Shown: positions 8,598-16,971 of the stretch, piece by piece
How the letters are laid out: each line of letters begins with the position of its first letter
Position numbering within the stretch: position 1 is the first letter of the stretch
Origin: Verrucomicrobiota bacterium
GTDB taxonomy: Bacteria > Verrucomicrobiota > Verrucomicrobiia > Opitutales > Opitutaceae
Assembly (NCBI GenBank): GCA_023416735.1
Contig: JAEZGX010000019.1
Location: 173,665-237,664, forward strand
Direction: 5' to 3'
Length of the DNA: 64,000 nucleotides
Program-made: the position numbers and the translations under genes
Notes under the pieces: generated by a model
Databases searched by the model: none
What the model was told of the DNA's origin: nothing
The model's input: only the letters and a program-made list of their open reading frames with translations

Positions 8598-9986
8598 TTA
8601 CTGGTAGAGCCAGTAGCGCTGGCTGGCCTTGCGATAGACTTGGCCGCGGCGCTTCCAGTCATCGAGCCAGGCGCTGAGGTTGGTTTGGGCGCCGTTGCGC
8701 TGGAGCGTGCGGAAGAATTCTTCGGAACCCATGTGGCGGAGGAACCCGCTCGCGGAGGCGTCGGTGACCGCGAAAGGATTTTTTCCACCGCCGAAGCGAC
8801 TGCCGAGAACCATAAGGTGGAAACTCAGTTCGGTGGGATCCCAATCGTCCCAATCGTTGACCTCGACGAAGACGCCGGTGGCGGGTTTGCCGTCGCGACC
8901 GGGGACGCTGACGCGGCGGAAGCCGATGCCCGGGATGTTGAGTGCGCGGAGTTCGCGTTCGAGGATATCGCTTTTGACGGTTTTGTGGGAGAGGCCGCGG
9001 AAGGCGTAGTGTTCGCCGACGCCGTGGCGGAAGCCGATGTCGAAACCGACGCGGGGGTCGGCGTAAGTGCCGAGTCCAACCATGGCGTAACCGATGACGG
9101 CGGAAAAATCCTGGATCATCGGGGACGTTGGCACCCATGTGAGACCGGTTTCGGGCCAACGCATGGTGCGACGCCAGCCTCGCATAGGGATGACCGTGAG
9201 GCGTCCGTTGGCGCGGGCGGTTTCTGAAATGGCGAGGACGCCGGGCAGCTCCTTCGCGAGGCGCGCGAGTTCGGCGATGGTGAGCCCGTGGACGTAAGGA
9301 ACGCGGAAGGCGCCGACGTAGCTGGTCCATTTCGCGTCGAGCAGCGGTCCGGAGACTTTGATACCGCCGAGGGGATTCGGGCGGTCGAGGACGATGACTT
9401 CGACGTTGTTTTCGAAGCACGCCTCCATCGCGAGCTTCATGGCGCTGACGTAGGTGTAGCTGCGCGTGCCGACGTCTTGGAGATCGATGACGAAAGCATC
9501 GAGGCCCTTGAGCATCGCGGGAGTGGGTTTGCGCGTTTGGCCGTAGAGAGAGTAAACGGGAAGACCGGTGCGCGCGTCGGTGCGGTTGGGAATTTTGATT
9601 TCGGCTTTCTCGTTACCGTAGATGCCGTGTTCGGGACCGAAGAGCGCGACGAGTTTCGATTGCCGGGAGCGGCGCAGCACATCGATCGTGCTGATGCCGT
9701 TGCGATTCACGCCGGCGGGGTGCGTGAGCAGGCCGAGGCGTTTGCCTTTGACGGCGGCGAAGCCCTGAGCTTCGAGCACGTCGATGCCGAGCATGAGCTG
9801 CGCGGTCGCAGGCGTGACATTGGGCGCGGTGAAACGCGGGGAAGTTGGCGCGGGGTTAACGGCGCTGCCCGGAGCGGCTGGCGGACGGGTCGGCGGCTGG
9901 CTGGCGCTGCAGCCCAGCAAGCCGAGAAGAAGGGCGAGGAAGGCGAAGGTTCGATCTAAGGAAAAAAGGCGGCGCATCCCGGACAT
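8598..9986 (-). CDS. DUF1343 / NamZ-like exo-beta-N-acetylmuramidase lipoprotein
   Basis: This 462-aa protein begins at ATG 9986 with AAGGTG about 8 nt upstream. It has a lipoprotein signal (FLALLLGLLGCSAS; lipobox LLGC) and a Pro/Ala/Thr-rich linker. The DUF1343 domain starts near residue 60: LGIDVLEAQGFAAVKGKRLG, LLTHPAGVNRNGISTIDVL, FGPEHGIYGN, SLYGQTRKPTPAMLKGLDAF, DLQDVGTRSYTY and VLDRPNPLGG. These are the signature blocks of family GH171, whose characterised Bacillus member NamZ removes terminal MurNAc from peptidoglycan fragments. The protein is therefore probably an envelope-anchored cell-wall recycling enzyme. It is followed on the same strand by the sigma operon and preceded by glycerate kinase, with no evident functional link. 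Confidence 0.88.
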   Translation of the reverse strand: MSGMRRLFSLDRTFAFLALLLGLLGCSASQPPTRPPAAPGSAVNPAPTSPRFTAPNVTPATAQLMLGIDVLEAQGFAAVKGKRLGLLTHPAGVNRNGISTIDVLRRSRQSKLVALFGPEHGIYGNEKAEIKIPNRTDARTGLPVYSLYGQTRKPTPAMLKGLDAFVIDLQDVGTRSYTYVSAMKLAMEACFENNVEVIVLDRPNPLGGIKVSGPLLDAKWTSYVGAFRVPYVHGLTIAELARLAKELPGVLAISETARANGRLTVIPMRGWRRTMRWPETGLTWVPTSPMIQDFSAVIGYAMVGLGTYADPRVGFDIGFRHGVGEHYAFRGLSHKTVKSDILERELRALNIPGIGFRRVSVPGRDGKPATGVFVEVNDWDDWDPTELSFHLMVLGSRFGGGKNPFAVTDASASGFLRHMGSEEFFRTLQRNGAQTNLSAWLDDWKRRGQVYRKASQRYWLYQ

Positions 9987-10053
9987 CGGCGGGCACCTTT
10001 GGCGGGCGATGAGAGTCCGTCGAGAGGGAATGGCGCCGAAGAGGCGTGAAATC

Positions 10054-10067
10054 GCCCGCAAGCGGGC
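10054..10067. repeat. Short palindrome after glycerate kinase (GTAGGAGCCCGC-type)
   Basis: GCCCGC (10054-10059) and GCGGGC (10062-10067) form a tight hairpin. On the minus strand it reads CTGTAGGAGCCCGCTTGCGG, directly following the stop codon. The wording resembles REP sequences found in several phyla. There is no T-run, so it is a repeat rather than a classical terminator. Confidence 0.5.
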
Positions 10068-10069
10068 TC

Positions 10070-11236
10070 CTACAGGAGGCGAGTGGCGCGGATGGCGTTG
10101 GCGAGGAGTGCGGAGGTGGAGCGCAAGGCGTCGGAGAGGGGCAGCTCGGGTGGTGAGATCGCGTGAAGCGAAGGGTCGGAGCGCGAGAGCTCGGGCGGGA
10201 TGGAGCCGGCGAAAACGTGGACAGGTTTTCCGAGTGCGCGGGCGCGAGTGACGACGGCGCCGGGGCCTTTGCCGCCGAGCGAGGTGGCGTCGAAGCCGCC
10301 CTCGCCGGTGAGAACGACGTCAGCGGCGGCGATGCGGGCGTCGAGGTCGAGCCAGGCGGAGACGAGTGAGAACCCAGGAAGAAGTTTTGCGTGAGCGGCA
10401 CACATCAGGCCGAAAGCGATCCCGCCGGCGGCGCCAGCGCCCGGCGTTTTGAGGAGAGTGGTCGGTTGGGCGAGATGTTGGAGGAGGAGGTTGGCGACGC
10501 GGGCGCTCGCCGCTTCGAGGCCGGGGACGTCGGCGAGCGGCAGTCCTTTCTGGGGGCCGAACGTGGCGGTGCAGCCTTCGACGCCGAGGAGAGGATTGGT
10601 GACGTCGCAGGCGATGCGCACCGGTGGAAATGCGGGATCGATGCGTCCGCTGATGTGCGTGAGGTGGGTCCAGGTGGCGGGCGACGGCGGGGCGAGGCGG
10701 AGGTGGGACGATGTTTCGAACGAGAGGCCCAATGCGGCGAGCGCGCCGAGGCCGAGGTCGTTGGTGGCGCTCCCGCCGACGCCGAGGAGAATTGCGGCAG
10801 CTCCGCGCTGGGCGGCGGCGAGCATGAGTTCACCGGTGCCGAACGAGGTGGTTTGCCAAGGATCGCGTTGTGAAGTCGGGAGAAGAACGAGGCCGCTGGC
10901 GGCGGCCATTTCGACGATCGCAACGGAAGCGTGCGGAGATGTGGCAGCCGGGAGTGCGAGTTGCGCGCGCGCTGAAGCGGGAATGGATGAGACCGGAACG
11001 AGGCCGAAGGAAGCGTCGATGGAATCGCCGCGGGGGCCGCTGACGGTGCACGAGTGAAGCTGGCCGTGGGCGGACTGCGTGAGGATTTCGGCGAAGCCCT
11101 CGCCGCCGTCGGTGAGCGGCGCGAGGTCGATTTGCCAATCGGGATGGAGTTGGTGCAGGGCTTCGGCCGCCACGGTGCAGGCGGCGTGGGCGGTGATGGC
11201 GTCCTTGAACTTGTCGAAGGCGAGGAGCACGCGCAT
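10070..11236 (-). CDS. Glycerate kinase (GarK/GlxK family)
   Basis: This 388-aa enzyme phosphorylates D-glycerate, to 2-phosphoglycerate in most of this family, feeding C2/C3 acids into glycolysis. The start at ATG 11236 gives the canonical N-terminus MRVLLAFDKFKDAITA. Further signature blocks are APLTDGGEGFAEIL (residues 39-52), LLGVGGSATNDLGLGALAAL (about 150), CDVTNPLLGVEGCTATFGPQKG (about 208) and VVLTGEGGFDATSLGGKGPG (about 315). The frame runs upstream to 11326 without family similarity. Divergently oriented from nrdJ; the 368-bp spacer holds the nrdJ leader. Confidence 0.92.
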   Translation of the reverse strand: MRVLLAFDKFKDAITAHAACTVAAEALHQLHPDWQIDLAPLTDGGEGFAEILTQSAHGQLHSCTVSGPRGDSIDASFGLVPVSSIPASARAQLALPAATSPHASVAIVEMAAASGLVLLPTSQRDPWQTTSFGTGELMLAAAQRGAAAILLGVGGSATNDLGLGALAALGLSFETSSHLRLAPPSPATWTHLTHISGRIDPAFPPVRIACDVTNPLLGVEGCTATFGPQKGLPLADVPGLEAASARVANLLLQHLAQPTTLLKTPGAGAAGGIAFGLMCAAHAKLLPGFSLVSAWLDLDARIAAADVVLTGEGGFDATSLGGKGPGAVVTRARALGKPVHVFAGSIPPELSRSDPSLHAISPPELPLSDALRSTSALLANAIRATRLL

Positions 11237-11465
11237 GCGATGCGAATGGGAGGGGGAAGGTGGGGACGCGATGGAAATATGAGGGCGGCGTGCTGCGCGG
11301 AAATTGTCCGAAGGGTTCGGAGCCATCGGGCACCGAAATTATCGCAGAATTACGGGCGCTACTTGGATCGTTTCGTCGGTGCGTGCAGGCGCGTCGGGGG
11401 CGTGAATTCGCGGGATTTTTAGGAAGGGCAAGATATGAGTCATGAACCCGCGTTATACCTGCTCG

Positions 11466-11539
11466 CACCCAATAGGTGGGGGTTGACCCACGGTGATACC
11501 ACGACAGGTAGTGGGCGCTTCGCTGGGAATTGAGCGTCC
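11466..11539 (+). promoter_or_regulatory. Structured leader candidate upstream of nrdJ
   Basis: The 368-bp gap between glycerate kinase and nrdJ contains three nested stem possibilities. They are GTGGG (11476-11480) with CCCAC (11487-11491); CCAC (11499-11502) with GTGG (11511-11514); and GGGCGCT (11513-11519) with AGCGTCC (11533-11539), which has one G-U pair. The last two overlap by two bases, so they may be alternatives. It lies 66 nt upstream of the nrdJ start on the same strand. It does not match the cobalamin-riboswitch B12 box. Function unknown; it could be a cofactor- or nucleotide-responsive leader. The rest of the gap shows no gene. Confidence 0.4.
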
Positions 11540-11604
11540 GTATTCATGTGGCGGCGCGCGATCCCTTGATTTTCACCGCATTTATCTGACCGAACTCCTT
11601 TGCC

Positions 11605-14130
11605 ATGGCCATCTTGACTTCTCCCGCCGACTCCGGCGCGTCCGCCCTCGATCTGTTGCCCGTCCGCCGTGGAGCGGAGTTGTTGGATCGAGCGATCTCT
11701 TTGGAGGATCGCATGGTGTTGAAGCGCGACGGCTCGCGGGTGCGTTTCGATTTGAACAAAGTCACGCGGGCGATCGCGCTGGCGTTTCACGAAGTGCGAA
11801 CGGACAACGCGGCGAATCCGTATCGCGACGATCCGCTGGCGTGCTATGGATTGGAGGCGGAAGCGTTTCAGGAAGTGGCGCGGATCGCGGAAGGCGTTTC
11901 GCAGATGCTGGAGTTGTTTTATCGCGACGGAAAGCATCCGACGATCGAGCAGGTGCAGGATGCGGCGGAGAAGGCGATCGCCGCGGCGGGGCATTGGGAA
12001 GTGGCGCGGGCTTACATGCTGTATCGCGTGCGGCATGCGGAGCGGCGGCTCGTGCATTACGCGGACAACGGGATGTCCGATTACATCGTGATGGCGAAGT
12101 ATGCGCGGTATCGTCCGGAGCTCGGGCGGCGGGAGATTTTTTCGGAAGGTGTCGAGCGGGTGCGCGACATGCACCTGCAGTTTTTTGCGGACAAGCTCGA
12201 TCGCGCGGTGCCGCAGGAATTGCCGGCGGAGGTGGCGGAGCTCGCCGGAAAGAATGCGGAGCTGCTCGTGCGCGCGCTGGGCGGGGCGAGGCTCGACCAG
12301 ATCATCGTGGATGCATTTGCGCAGGTGGCGGCGAAGAAAGTGCTGCCGAGCATGCGTTCGATGCAGTTTGGCGGCGAGGCGATCCTGAAGAACCACAGCC
12401 GGATGTTTAACTGCAGTTTCTCGAACGTGGATCGCGTGGAATTTTTCCGCGAGTATCTGTTCCTGCTGTTGAGCGGGTGTGGGGTGGGATTCTCGGTGCA
12501 AAGGCATCACATCGCGTTGCTGCCGACCCTGCCGGCGCGGGCGCCCGAGGCGGATTTGCCGGTGTGGCATTATCACGTGGAAGACACGATCGAAGGCTGG
12601 AGCGATGCGCTGCATGCGCTGTTCGTGTCGTTCTATGAAGGAAAGAAGATCGAGTTCGACTACTCGGCGATTCGTCCGCGCGGGGCGCCGTTGAAGACGT
12701 CGGGCGGGCGGGCGCCCGGGCATCTGCCGCTGAAGAAGGCGTTGAACAAGGTGGAGGAGATTCTCGCGTCGGCGTCGGGCCGGGCGCTGCGGCCGATCGA
12801 GGTTTACGACATCAACATGTTCGTGGCGAAGGCGGTGCTGGCGGGCGGTATCCGTCGTTCTGCTACCATTTGTCTCTTCTCGCCGGATGACGAAGAGATG
12901 ATGAACGCGAAGACGGGCAATTGGTTTGAGACGCATCCGCAGCGGTCGGCGTCGAACAACTCGGCGGTGCTCTCGCGCAGCGATCGCAACGAGGAGCATT
13001 TCAAAAAGTTGTTTCGGGCGCAGAAGGAATTCGGCGAACCCGGCTTCTTCTTCAACGACCACCCGGATGCGGGCTGCAATCCGTGTGCGGAGATCAATCT
13101 GTTGCCGGTGGTGGATTGGGAGCTGTCGGAGGAGGAACTCGGGCAGCTGTATCGCTGGGGTTACAAAGGCGAGCTGCCGGGGATGACGCGGTTGTCGGGT
13201 TTCCAGCATTGCAACCTGACGACGATCAACGGCCAGGCCGCGACGAGCGATGTGGCGTTTTATCGCGCGTGCATCGCGGCGACGGCGATCGGGACCTTGC
13301 AGGCGGCTTACACGGACATGCCGTATCTCGGCGCGGTGACGCGCTTGATCAACGAACGCGACGCGCTGCTCGGCGTGTCGATTTGCGGGTTCATGGATAA
13401 TCCCTCGGTGTTGTTCGATCCGGAGGTGTTGACGCAGGGCGCGCATCTTTGCCGCGCGACGAACAAGCTGGTGGCGGCGCTCCTCGGGATTCGGCCGGCG
13501 GCGAAGCTGTCGACCTGCAAACCGGAAGGAACGGCGTCGCTGATCCTGGGTGCGGGATCGGGGATTCATCCGCACCATGCGCGGCGTTATTTCCGGCGCG
13601 TGCAGGCGAACCGGAAGGAGCCGGTGTATTCATTTTTCAAGGTCGCGAATCCGCAGATGACGGAGGCCTCCGTTTACAATCCGGATACGGATGATGTGAT
13701 CACGTTTCCCGTCGAGGCGCCGAAGCGGGCGATTTTGAGGAAGGATCTGACGGCGGTGCAGTTTCTCCAGCTGGTGAAGCTCGTGCAGACATCGTGGGTG
13801 ATTCCGGGCGGCGATCCGAAGTCGCGCTCACCGGAGCTGCATCACAATGTGTCGAACACCTGCACGGTGCGGCCCAGCGAGTGGGAGGAAGTGCAGGAGT
13901 TTATCTGGAGCAACCGCCAGTATTTCACGGGCATCTCGCTGCTGCAGGATGCGGGGGACAAAGCGTATCCGCAGGCGCCGCGCGAAGAGGTTTCGACGGA
14001 GGCGGATGTGGCGAAGTGGAATGCGCTGCGTCCGTATCGCGTGGATTACACGAAGATGCGCGAAGACTCGGATGTGACGGAGCTGAAGGCGACGGTCGCG
14101 TGTGCGGGCGGGGCGTGCGAGATCGTGTGA
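11605..14130 (+). CDS. nrdJ: Adenosylcobalamin-dependent (class II) ribonucleoside-triphosphate reductase
   Basis: This 841-aa monomeric class II reductase makes deoxynucleotides using vitamin B12 as radical source, in the presence or absence of oxygen. An N-terminal ATP-cone covers about residues 36-130 (MVLKRDGSRVRFDLNKVTRA). The barrel has FNCSFSNV (Cys270, redox partner), LLLSGCGVGFSVQ, the finger loop NPCAEI with Cys494 and Glu, and QHCNLTT with Cys536. It ends with the C-terminal shuttle pair CAGGAC (Cys833/Cys838), which matches the CVGGAC tail of Lactobacillus-type RTPR. About 40 residues are inserted between the finger-loop and second active-site cysteines compared with the Lactobacillus enzyme. 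Transcribed alone, with a long leader and a 9-bp hairpin after the stop. Confidence 0.9.
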   Translation: MAILTSPADSGASALDLLPVRRGAELLDRAISLEDRMVLKRDGSRVRFDLNKVTRAIALAFHEVRTDNAANPYRDDPLACYGLEAEAFQEVARIAEGVSQMLELFYRDGKHPTIEQVQDAAEKAIAAAGHWEVARAYMLYRVRHAERRLVHYADNGMSDYIVMAKYARYRPELGRREIFSEGVERVRDMHLQFFADKLDRAVPQELPAEVAELAGKNAELLVRALGGARLDQIIVDAFAQVAAKKVLPSMRSMQFGGEAILKNHSRMFNCSFSNVDRVEFFREYLFLLLSGCGVGFSVQRHHIALLPTLPARAPEADLPVWHYHVEDTIEGWSDALHALFVSFYEGKKIEFDYSAIRPRGAPLKTSGGRAPGHLPLKKALNKVEEILASASGRALRPIEVYDINMFVAKAVLAGGIRRSATICLFSPDDEEMMNAKTGNWFETHPQRSASNNSAVLSRSDRNEEHFKKLFRAQKEFGEPGFFFNDHPDAGCNPCAEINLLPVVDWELSEEELGQLYRWGYKGELPGMTRLSGFQHCNLTTINGQAATSDVAFYRACIAATAIGTLQAAYTDMPYLGAVTRLINERDALLGVSICGFMDNPSVLFDPEVLTQGAHLCRATNKLVAALLGIRPAAKLSTCKPEGTASLILGAGSGIHPHHARRYFRRVQANRKEPVYSFFKVANPQMTEASVYNPDTDDVITFPVEAPKRAILRKDLTAVQFLQLVKLVQTSWVIPGGDPKSRSPELHHNVSNTCTVRPSEWEEVQEFIWSNRQYFTGISLLQDAGDKAYPQAPREEVSTEADVAKWNALRPYRVDYTKMREDSDVTELKATVACAGGACEIV

Positions 14131-14145
14131 GGTTTGGTGAACGGG

Positions 14146-14174
14146 GCGGGCGGTGACTGAAAAGAACCGCCCGC
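14146..14174 (+). terminator. Hairpin after nrdJ
   Basis: GCGGGCGGT (14146-14154) pairs with ACCGCCCGC (14166-14174) across an 11-nt loop, 16 bp after the nrdJ stop. There is no T-run, so termination would be weak or Rho-assisted. The convergent DUF1653 gene ends at 14249. Confidence 0.45.
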
Positions 14175-14248
14175 GAACTGCGCGAAAGGGCGCGAAAGTT
14201 GGATGAGGCGCTGCCGCGACACCGACCCAGCGGACGTCGGGCTTCACG

Positions 14249-14482
14249 TTACGAAGCGGCGATGAAAGCGAAGCGGGGAACGTGCTGACCGGAGACTTCG
14301 ACGGTGGCGCAGAACATCGCGAGCGGCCGAGCCCACCAGCCGCGCTCGCCGTAGAGAGCTTGGTAGATGACGAGCGGCTCTTCGGTTTCGGTGTGGCGGG
14401 CGACGCCGAGGACGAGGTAATCGTTGCCCTTGTAATGGCGGTAGCGGCCGGGGCGCGGGGGAGAAGGCGAGGGCGAAGACAT
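14249..14482 (-). CDS. DUF1653 domain protein
   Basis: This 77-aa protein carries the complete DUF1653 pattern: GRYRHYKGNDYLVLGVARHT, ETEEPLVIYQALYGERGWWA, then RPLAMFCATVEV. This small SH3-like barrel domain is widespread in bacteria and has no firmly established biochemical role. The start codon at 14482 faces the divergent rlmM-like gene, 62 bp away. It is separate from nrdJ, with which it converges. Confidence 0.88.
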   Translation of the reverse strand: MSSPSPSPPRPGRYRHYKGNDYLVLGVARHTETEEPLVIYQALYGERGWWARPLAMFCATVEVSGQHVPRFAFIAAS

Positions 14483-14543
14483 GACGGGAGGAGCTGAGGT
14501 TTAAAGATTGGACGCGGAAGGAGGCCGAGGCAGGTTCGGGCGG

Positions 14544-15560
14544 ATGTTGCACCTCTGCCAAGCTGGATACGAAGGAATGCTCGAACGGGAGCTTACGGGC
14601 TTGCGGGGTGCGAGCGTGGCGGAGAAAGGGGCGGGCTGGGTATTGGAGAAAGACGGTCCGGGAGGCGAGCGGCGGGAGCGTGTCGATCTGGCGTTCGTGC
14701 ATGGGTCGTTGAGGGACGTGGTGGAGGTGAGAGGAGAATCGGTGAATGGGTTGGCGCAGAAAGTGGCGGAATTTTTTCTCGGCAGTTTGCGCGGAGAGCG
14801 GATCGAAACGGCGTGGCCGAGCGTGTGGGACGGGCCGGGAGAGATGGTGGGGTTGGGGCGGCGCGTGGCGTCGGTCGAGGCAGCGTTTGGAGAGTTGTTG
14901 AAGAAGAAACTCGCGCGCGTGGGGAAGCTGGCGACGCCGGAGCGGCCGCGAGCAGTGGGCTTGGCGCGCGGACTGTGGGTCTGGTTTGTGGATTTCGGAC
15001 GCGCGTTTGTGGCGCGGGAAGCGTGGTTGAACGGACCGCGGCGGATGGCGGACGATCCGCTGGCGCCATCGCGCAGCTTCCTGAAAGTCGAGGAGGCGTA
15101 TTTGGTTCTTGGATGCGAACCGGCGACGGGCGAGACGGTGTGCGATTTGGGGGCGGCGCCCGGCGGGTGGAGTTATAGCGCGGCGAAGCGAGGCGCGCGG
15201 GTGGTGGCGGTGGACAATGGACCGCTGAAAGGCGGGGCGTTGAATCACCCTGGCATCGAGCATCGGCGGGAGGATGCGTTTAAGTTTTCCGCGGAGGACG
15301 GGCAGGCCTTCGACTGGCTCTTCTGCGACATGGTGGAAGATCCGCGGCATGTGTTGCGGAATATTGTGGAGCCGTGGTTGAGCCGCGGGTGGTGCCGGCG
15401 GTTTGTCGTGAATTTAAAATTCGGGCGGGTGGATCCGTTGGGGTTGTTGGGCGAGTTGGAAGGAAATGCGGTTTTGCGCGAGCGAGTGGAGGGGCTGGCC
15501 GTGCGGCATCTTTATCACGATCGCGAGGAGTTCACGGTTGTGGGGACGGTGCGGCGCTAA
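14544..15560 (+). CDS. rlmM: RlmM-like 23S rRNA 2'-O-ribose methyltransferase
   Basis: This 338-aa SAM-dependent methyltransferase resembles RlmM, which methylates C2498 of 23S rRNA. The N-terminal THUMP-like part (MLHLCQAGYEGMLERELTGL) is followed by the Rossmann methyltransferase. Its motifs are PSRSFLKVEEAYLV (catalytic K of the K-D-K-E tetrad), DLGAAPGGWSYSAAKRGARV (motif I, SAM binding), DWLFCDMVEDP (catalytic D), VVNLKFGRVD (catalytic K) and LYHDREEFTVVG (catalytic E). The start was set at ATG 14544 because it begins the conserved region; a TTG at 14508 is in frame. A DTW-domain gene follows 13 bp downstream, so both are probably co-transcribed as an RNA-modification pair. Confidence 0.82.
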   Translation: MLHLCQAGYEGMLERELTGLRGASVAEKGAGWVLEKDGPGGERRERVDLAFVHGSLRDVVEVRGESVNGLAQKVAEFFLGSLRGERIETAWPSVWDGPGEMVGLGRRVASVEAAFGELLKKKLARVGKLATPERPRAVGLARGLWVWFVDFGRAFVAREAWLNGPRRMADDPLAPSRSFLKVEEAYLVLGCEPATGETVCDLGAAPGGWSYSAAKRGARVVAVDNGPLKGGALNHPGIEHRREDAFKFSAEDGQAFDWLFCDMVEDPRHVLRNIVEPWLSRGWCRRFVVNLKFGRVDPLGLLGELEGNAVLRERVEGLAVRHLYHDREEFTVVGTVRR

Positions 15561-15573
15561 AGGAGCGAGAACG

Positions 15574-16239
15574 ATGGCGCGAAGCGTGGTGTTGAAGCCC
15601 AGTGTGCGGTGCGAAGGGTGCCGACTGCCTGCGCGTTGGTGCGTGTGTGGCGCGGCGGAGGTGGTGGAAACGCCGCTCGCGGTGGACGTGTTGATGCATC
15701 ATCGGGAGCAGTGGCGTCCGAGCAGCACCGGGCATTTGGTGTGCCGATCGGTGGCGGGGGCGCGGCGGCATGTGTGGCGGCGCGGAGCGGAACCGGCGGT
15801 CGAGACGGTGCGTCGCGGCGGGCGGGAGTTGTGGATCCTGCATCCCGCGGGCGAGGCGATGCCGGTCGGAGCGAATTTGCAACACGTGCAGGTGCTTCTG
15901 CTCGATGGAGCGTGGCGAGAAGCGACGGCGATGTCGCAGGAAGTGGCGTCGTGGGGACGGCGGGTGCGACTGCCGATGGCGGGCGAAAGCCGGTATTGGC
16001 TGCGCACGCAGCAGACGGGTGGGCGCTTTTCGACGGTCGAAGCGCTGACGTTTTTATTCGGCGCGCTGGGGCTGGAAGAGGCGCGGGCGAAACTCGAGTT
16101 GCAGCTGGAGCTGCATGTTTACGCCGGACTCCGCGCGCGCGGGCACGTGGAGTTTGCGGAAGAATTTCTGCGCGGCTCGCGGCTGCGTGAGGCGCTGCCG
16201 GAGTTTATTGCGCAGATGAAGGTGCGGCGGCCGCGGTGA
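15574..16239 (+). CDS. DTW domain protein (tRNA-uridine aminocarboxypropyltransferase-like)
   Basis: This 221-aa protein belongs to the DTW family. Characterised members (TapT/TuaA) transfer the 3-amino-3-carboxypropyl group of SAM to uridine in tRNA. An N-terminal zinc-type cluster CEGCRLPARWCVC lies at residues 12-24. LLLDGAWREATAM occupies the DxTW position near residue 110, with Ala in place of Thr, and RTQQTGGRFSTVEAL is a conserved helix. The Thr-to-Ala change in the family's name-giving motif is worth noting, but the surrounding pattern is intact. It follows the rlmM-like gene by 13 bp, and its own coding and base composition match its neighbours. Confidence 0.8.
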   Translation: MARSVVLKPSVRCEGCRLPARWCVCGAAEVVETPLAVDVLMHHREQWRPSSTGHLVCRSVAGARRHVWRRGAEPAVETVRRGGRELWILHPAGEAMPVGANLQHVQVLLLDGAWREATAMSQEVASWGRRVRLPMAGESRYWLRTQQTGGRFSTVEALTFLFGALGLEEARAKLELQLELHVYAGLRARGHVEFAEEFLRGSRLREALPEFIAQMKVRRPR

Positions 16240-16258
16240 AAGCGGCGCGCCGCGGCGG

Positions 16259-16684
16259 TCACGCGAGTTTGGCGTCGAGCGTAATGTCCGCCTTGAGCAG
16301 GCGGGAGATGGGGCAGCCGGCTTTGGCTTTGGCGGCGATCTCGTCGAACTTGGCCTGGTCGATATCGGGAATTTTTGCGGCGAGCGTGAGGTGAGATTTG
16401 GTGACGGTCCAACCCGCGGGCGGAACCTGCTCGAGGGTGACGTCGGCGCGCGCCTCAACGCGATCGGGGGTGAAACCCGCTTCCCCCAACATGGCGGAGA
16501 AAGCCATCGCGAAACAGCCCGCGTGCGCGGCGGCGATGAGTTCCTCGGGATTGGTGCCGGTGCCGTTTTCGAAACGGGAACCGAACGAGTAAGGCGTGTT
16601 GTCGAGTGCGCCGCCCGGAGCGGTGAGGGTGCCGTTGCCTTGTTTGAGGGAGCCGTTCCAGACGGCGGTTGCTGTGCGTTTCAT
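16259..16684 (-). CDS. osmC: OsmC family peroxiredoxin-like protein
   Basis: This 141-aa protein reduces organic hydroperoxides if it acts like characterised OsmC. The start MKRTATAVWNGSLKQGNGTL is canonical. The two redox cysteines lie in AAHAGCFAMAFS (about residue 57) and AKAGCPISRLL (about residue 121). TNPEELIAAAHAGCF and SRFENGTGTNPEEL are family signatures. Its length equals that of E. coli OsmC. The reading frame is open upstream to 16816, but only the region from 16684 shows similarity. It converges with the DTW gene, with 19 bp between stops. Confidence 0.9.
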   Translation of the reverse strand: MKRTATAVWNGSLKQGNGTLTAPGGALDNTPYSFGSRFENGTGTNPEELIAAAHAGCFAMAFSAMLGEAGFTPDRVEARADVTLEQVPPAGWTVTKSHLTLAAKIPDIDQAKFDEIAAKAKAGCPISRLLKADITLDAKLA

Positions 16685-16971
16685 GGGGCGGGAAACGTTC
16701 AGGCGCGGCGGACGTTTGCAAATGGCTGACGCGCTTTGCGTAGTCTGAGCGCGAGAGGCGGCTGGCGGTTGTCGGGTGTTGCGCGCTCTCCCGTGAACGG
16801 GCACCGGACACGGCACGGAGCCGCGCTAGGATTGTCACCTTACGCTGCGTCAGGCCGTGTGCCCCATGGCGGCGGTATGAGGCAATGGATACGTTTCGGG
16901 AGCGGTTCGCATCTCATGCGGGCCTCAAGCGCCGGGCGAGTTGTCCCGGCTAACCCTCAAACCTACCCATC

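Noticed and set aside
11440..11604. Cobalamin riboswitch before nrdJ
   Set aside because: Expected from function, but no B12-box consensus (AGYCAGGAGACCTGCC-like) could be found; only generic stems are visible.
11440..13578. A 712-codon open frame on the minus strand opposite nrdJ
   Set aside because: Rich in Arg/His/Pro with no domain. It is the typical mirror frame of a high-GC gene; nrdJ on the plus strand has full family motifs.
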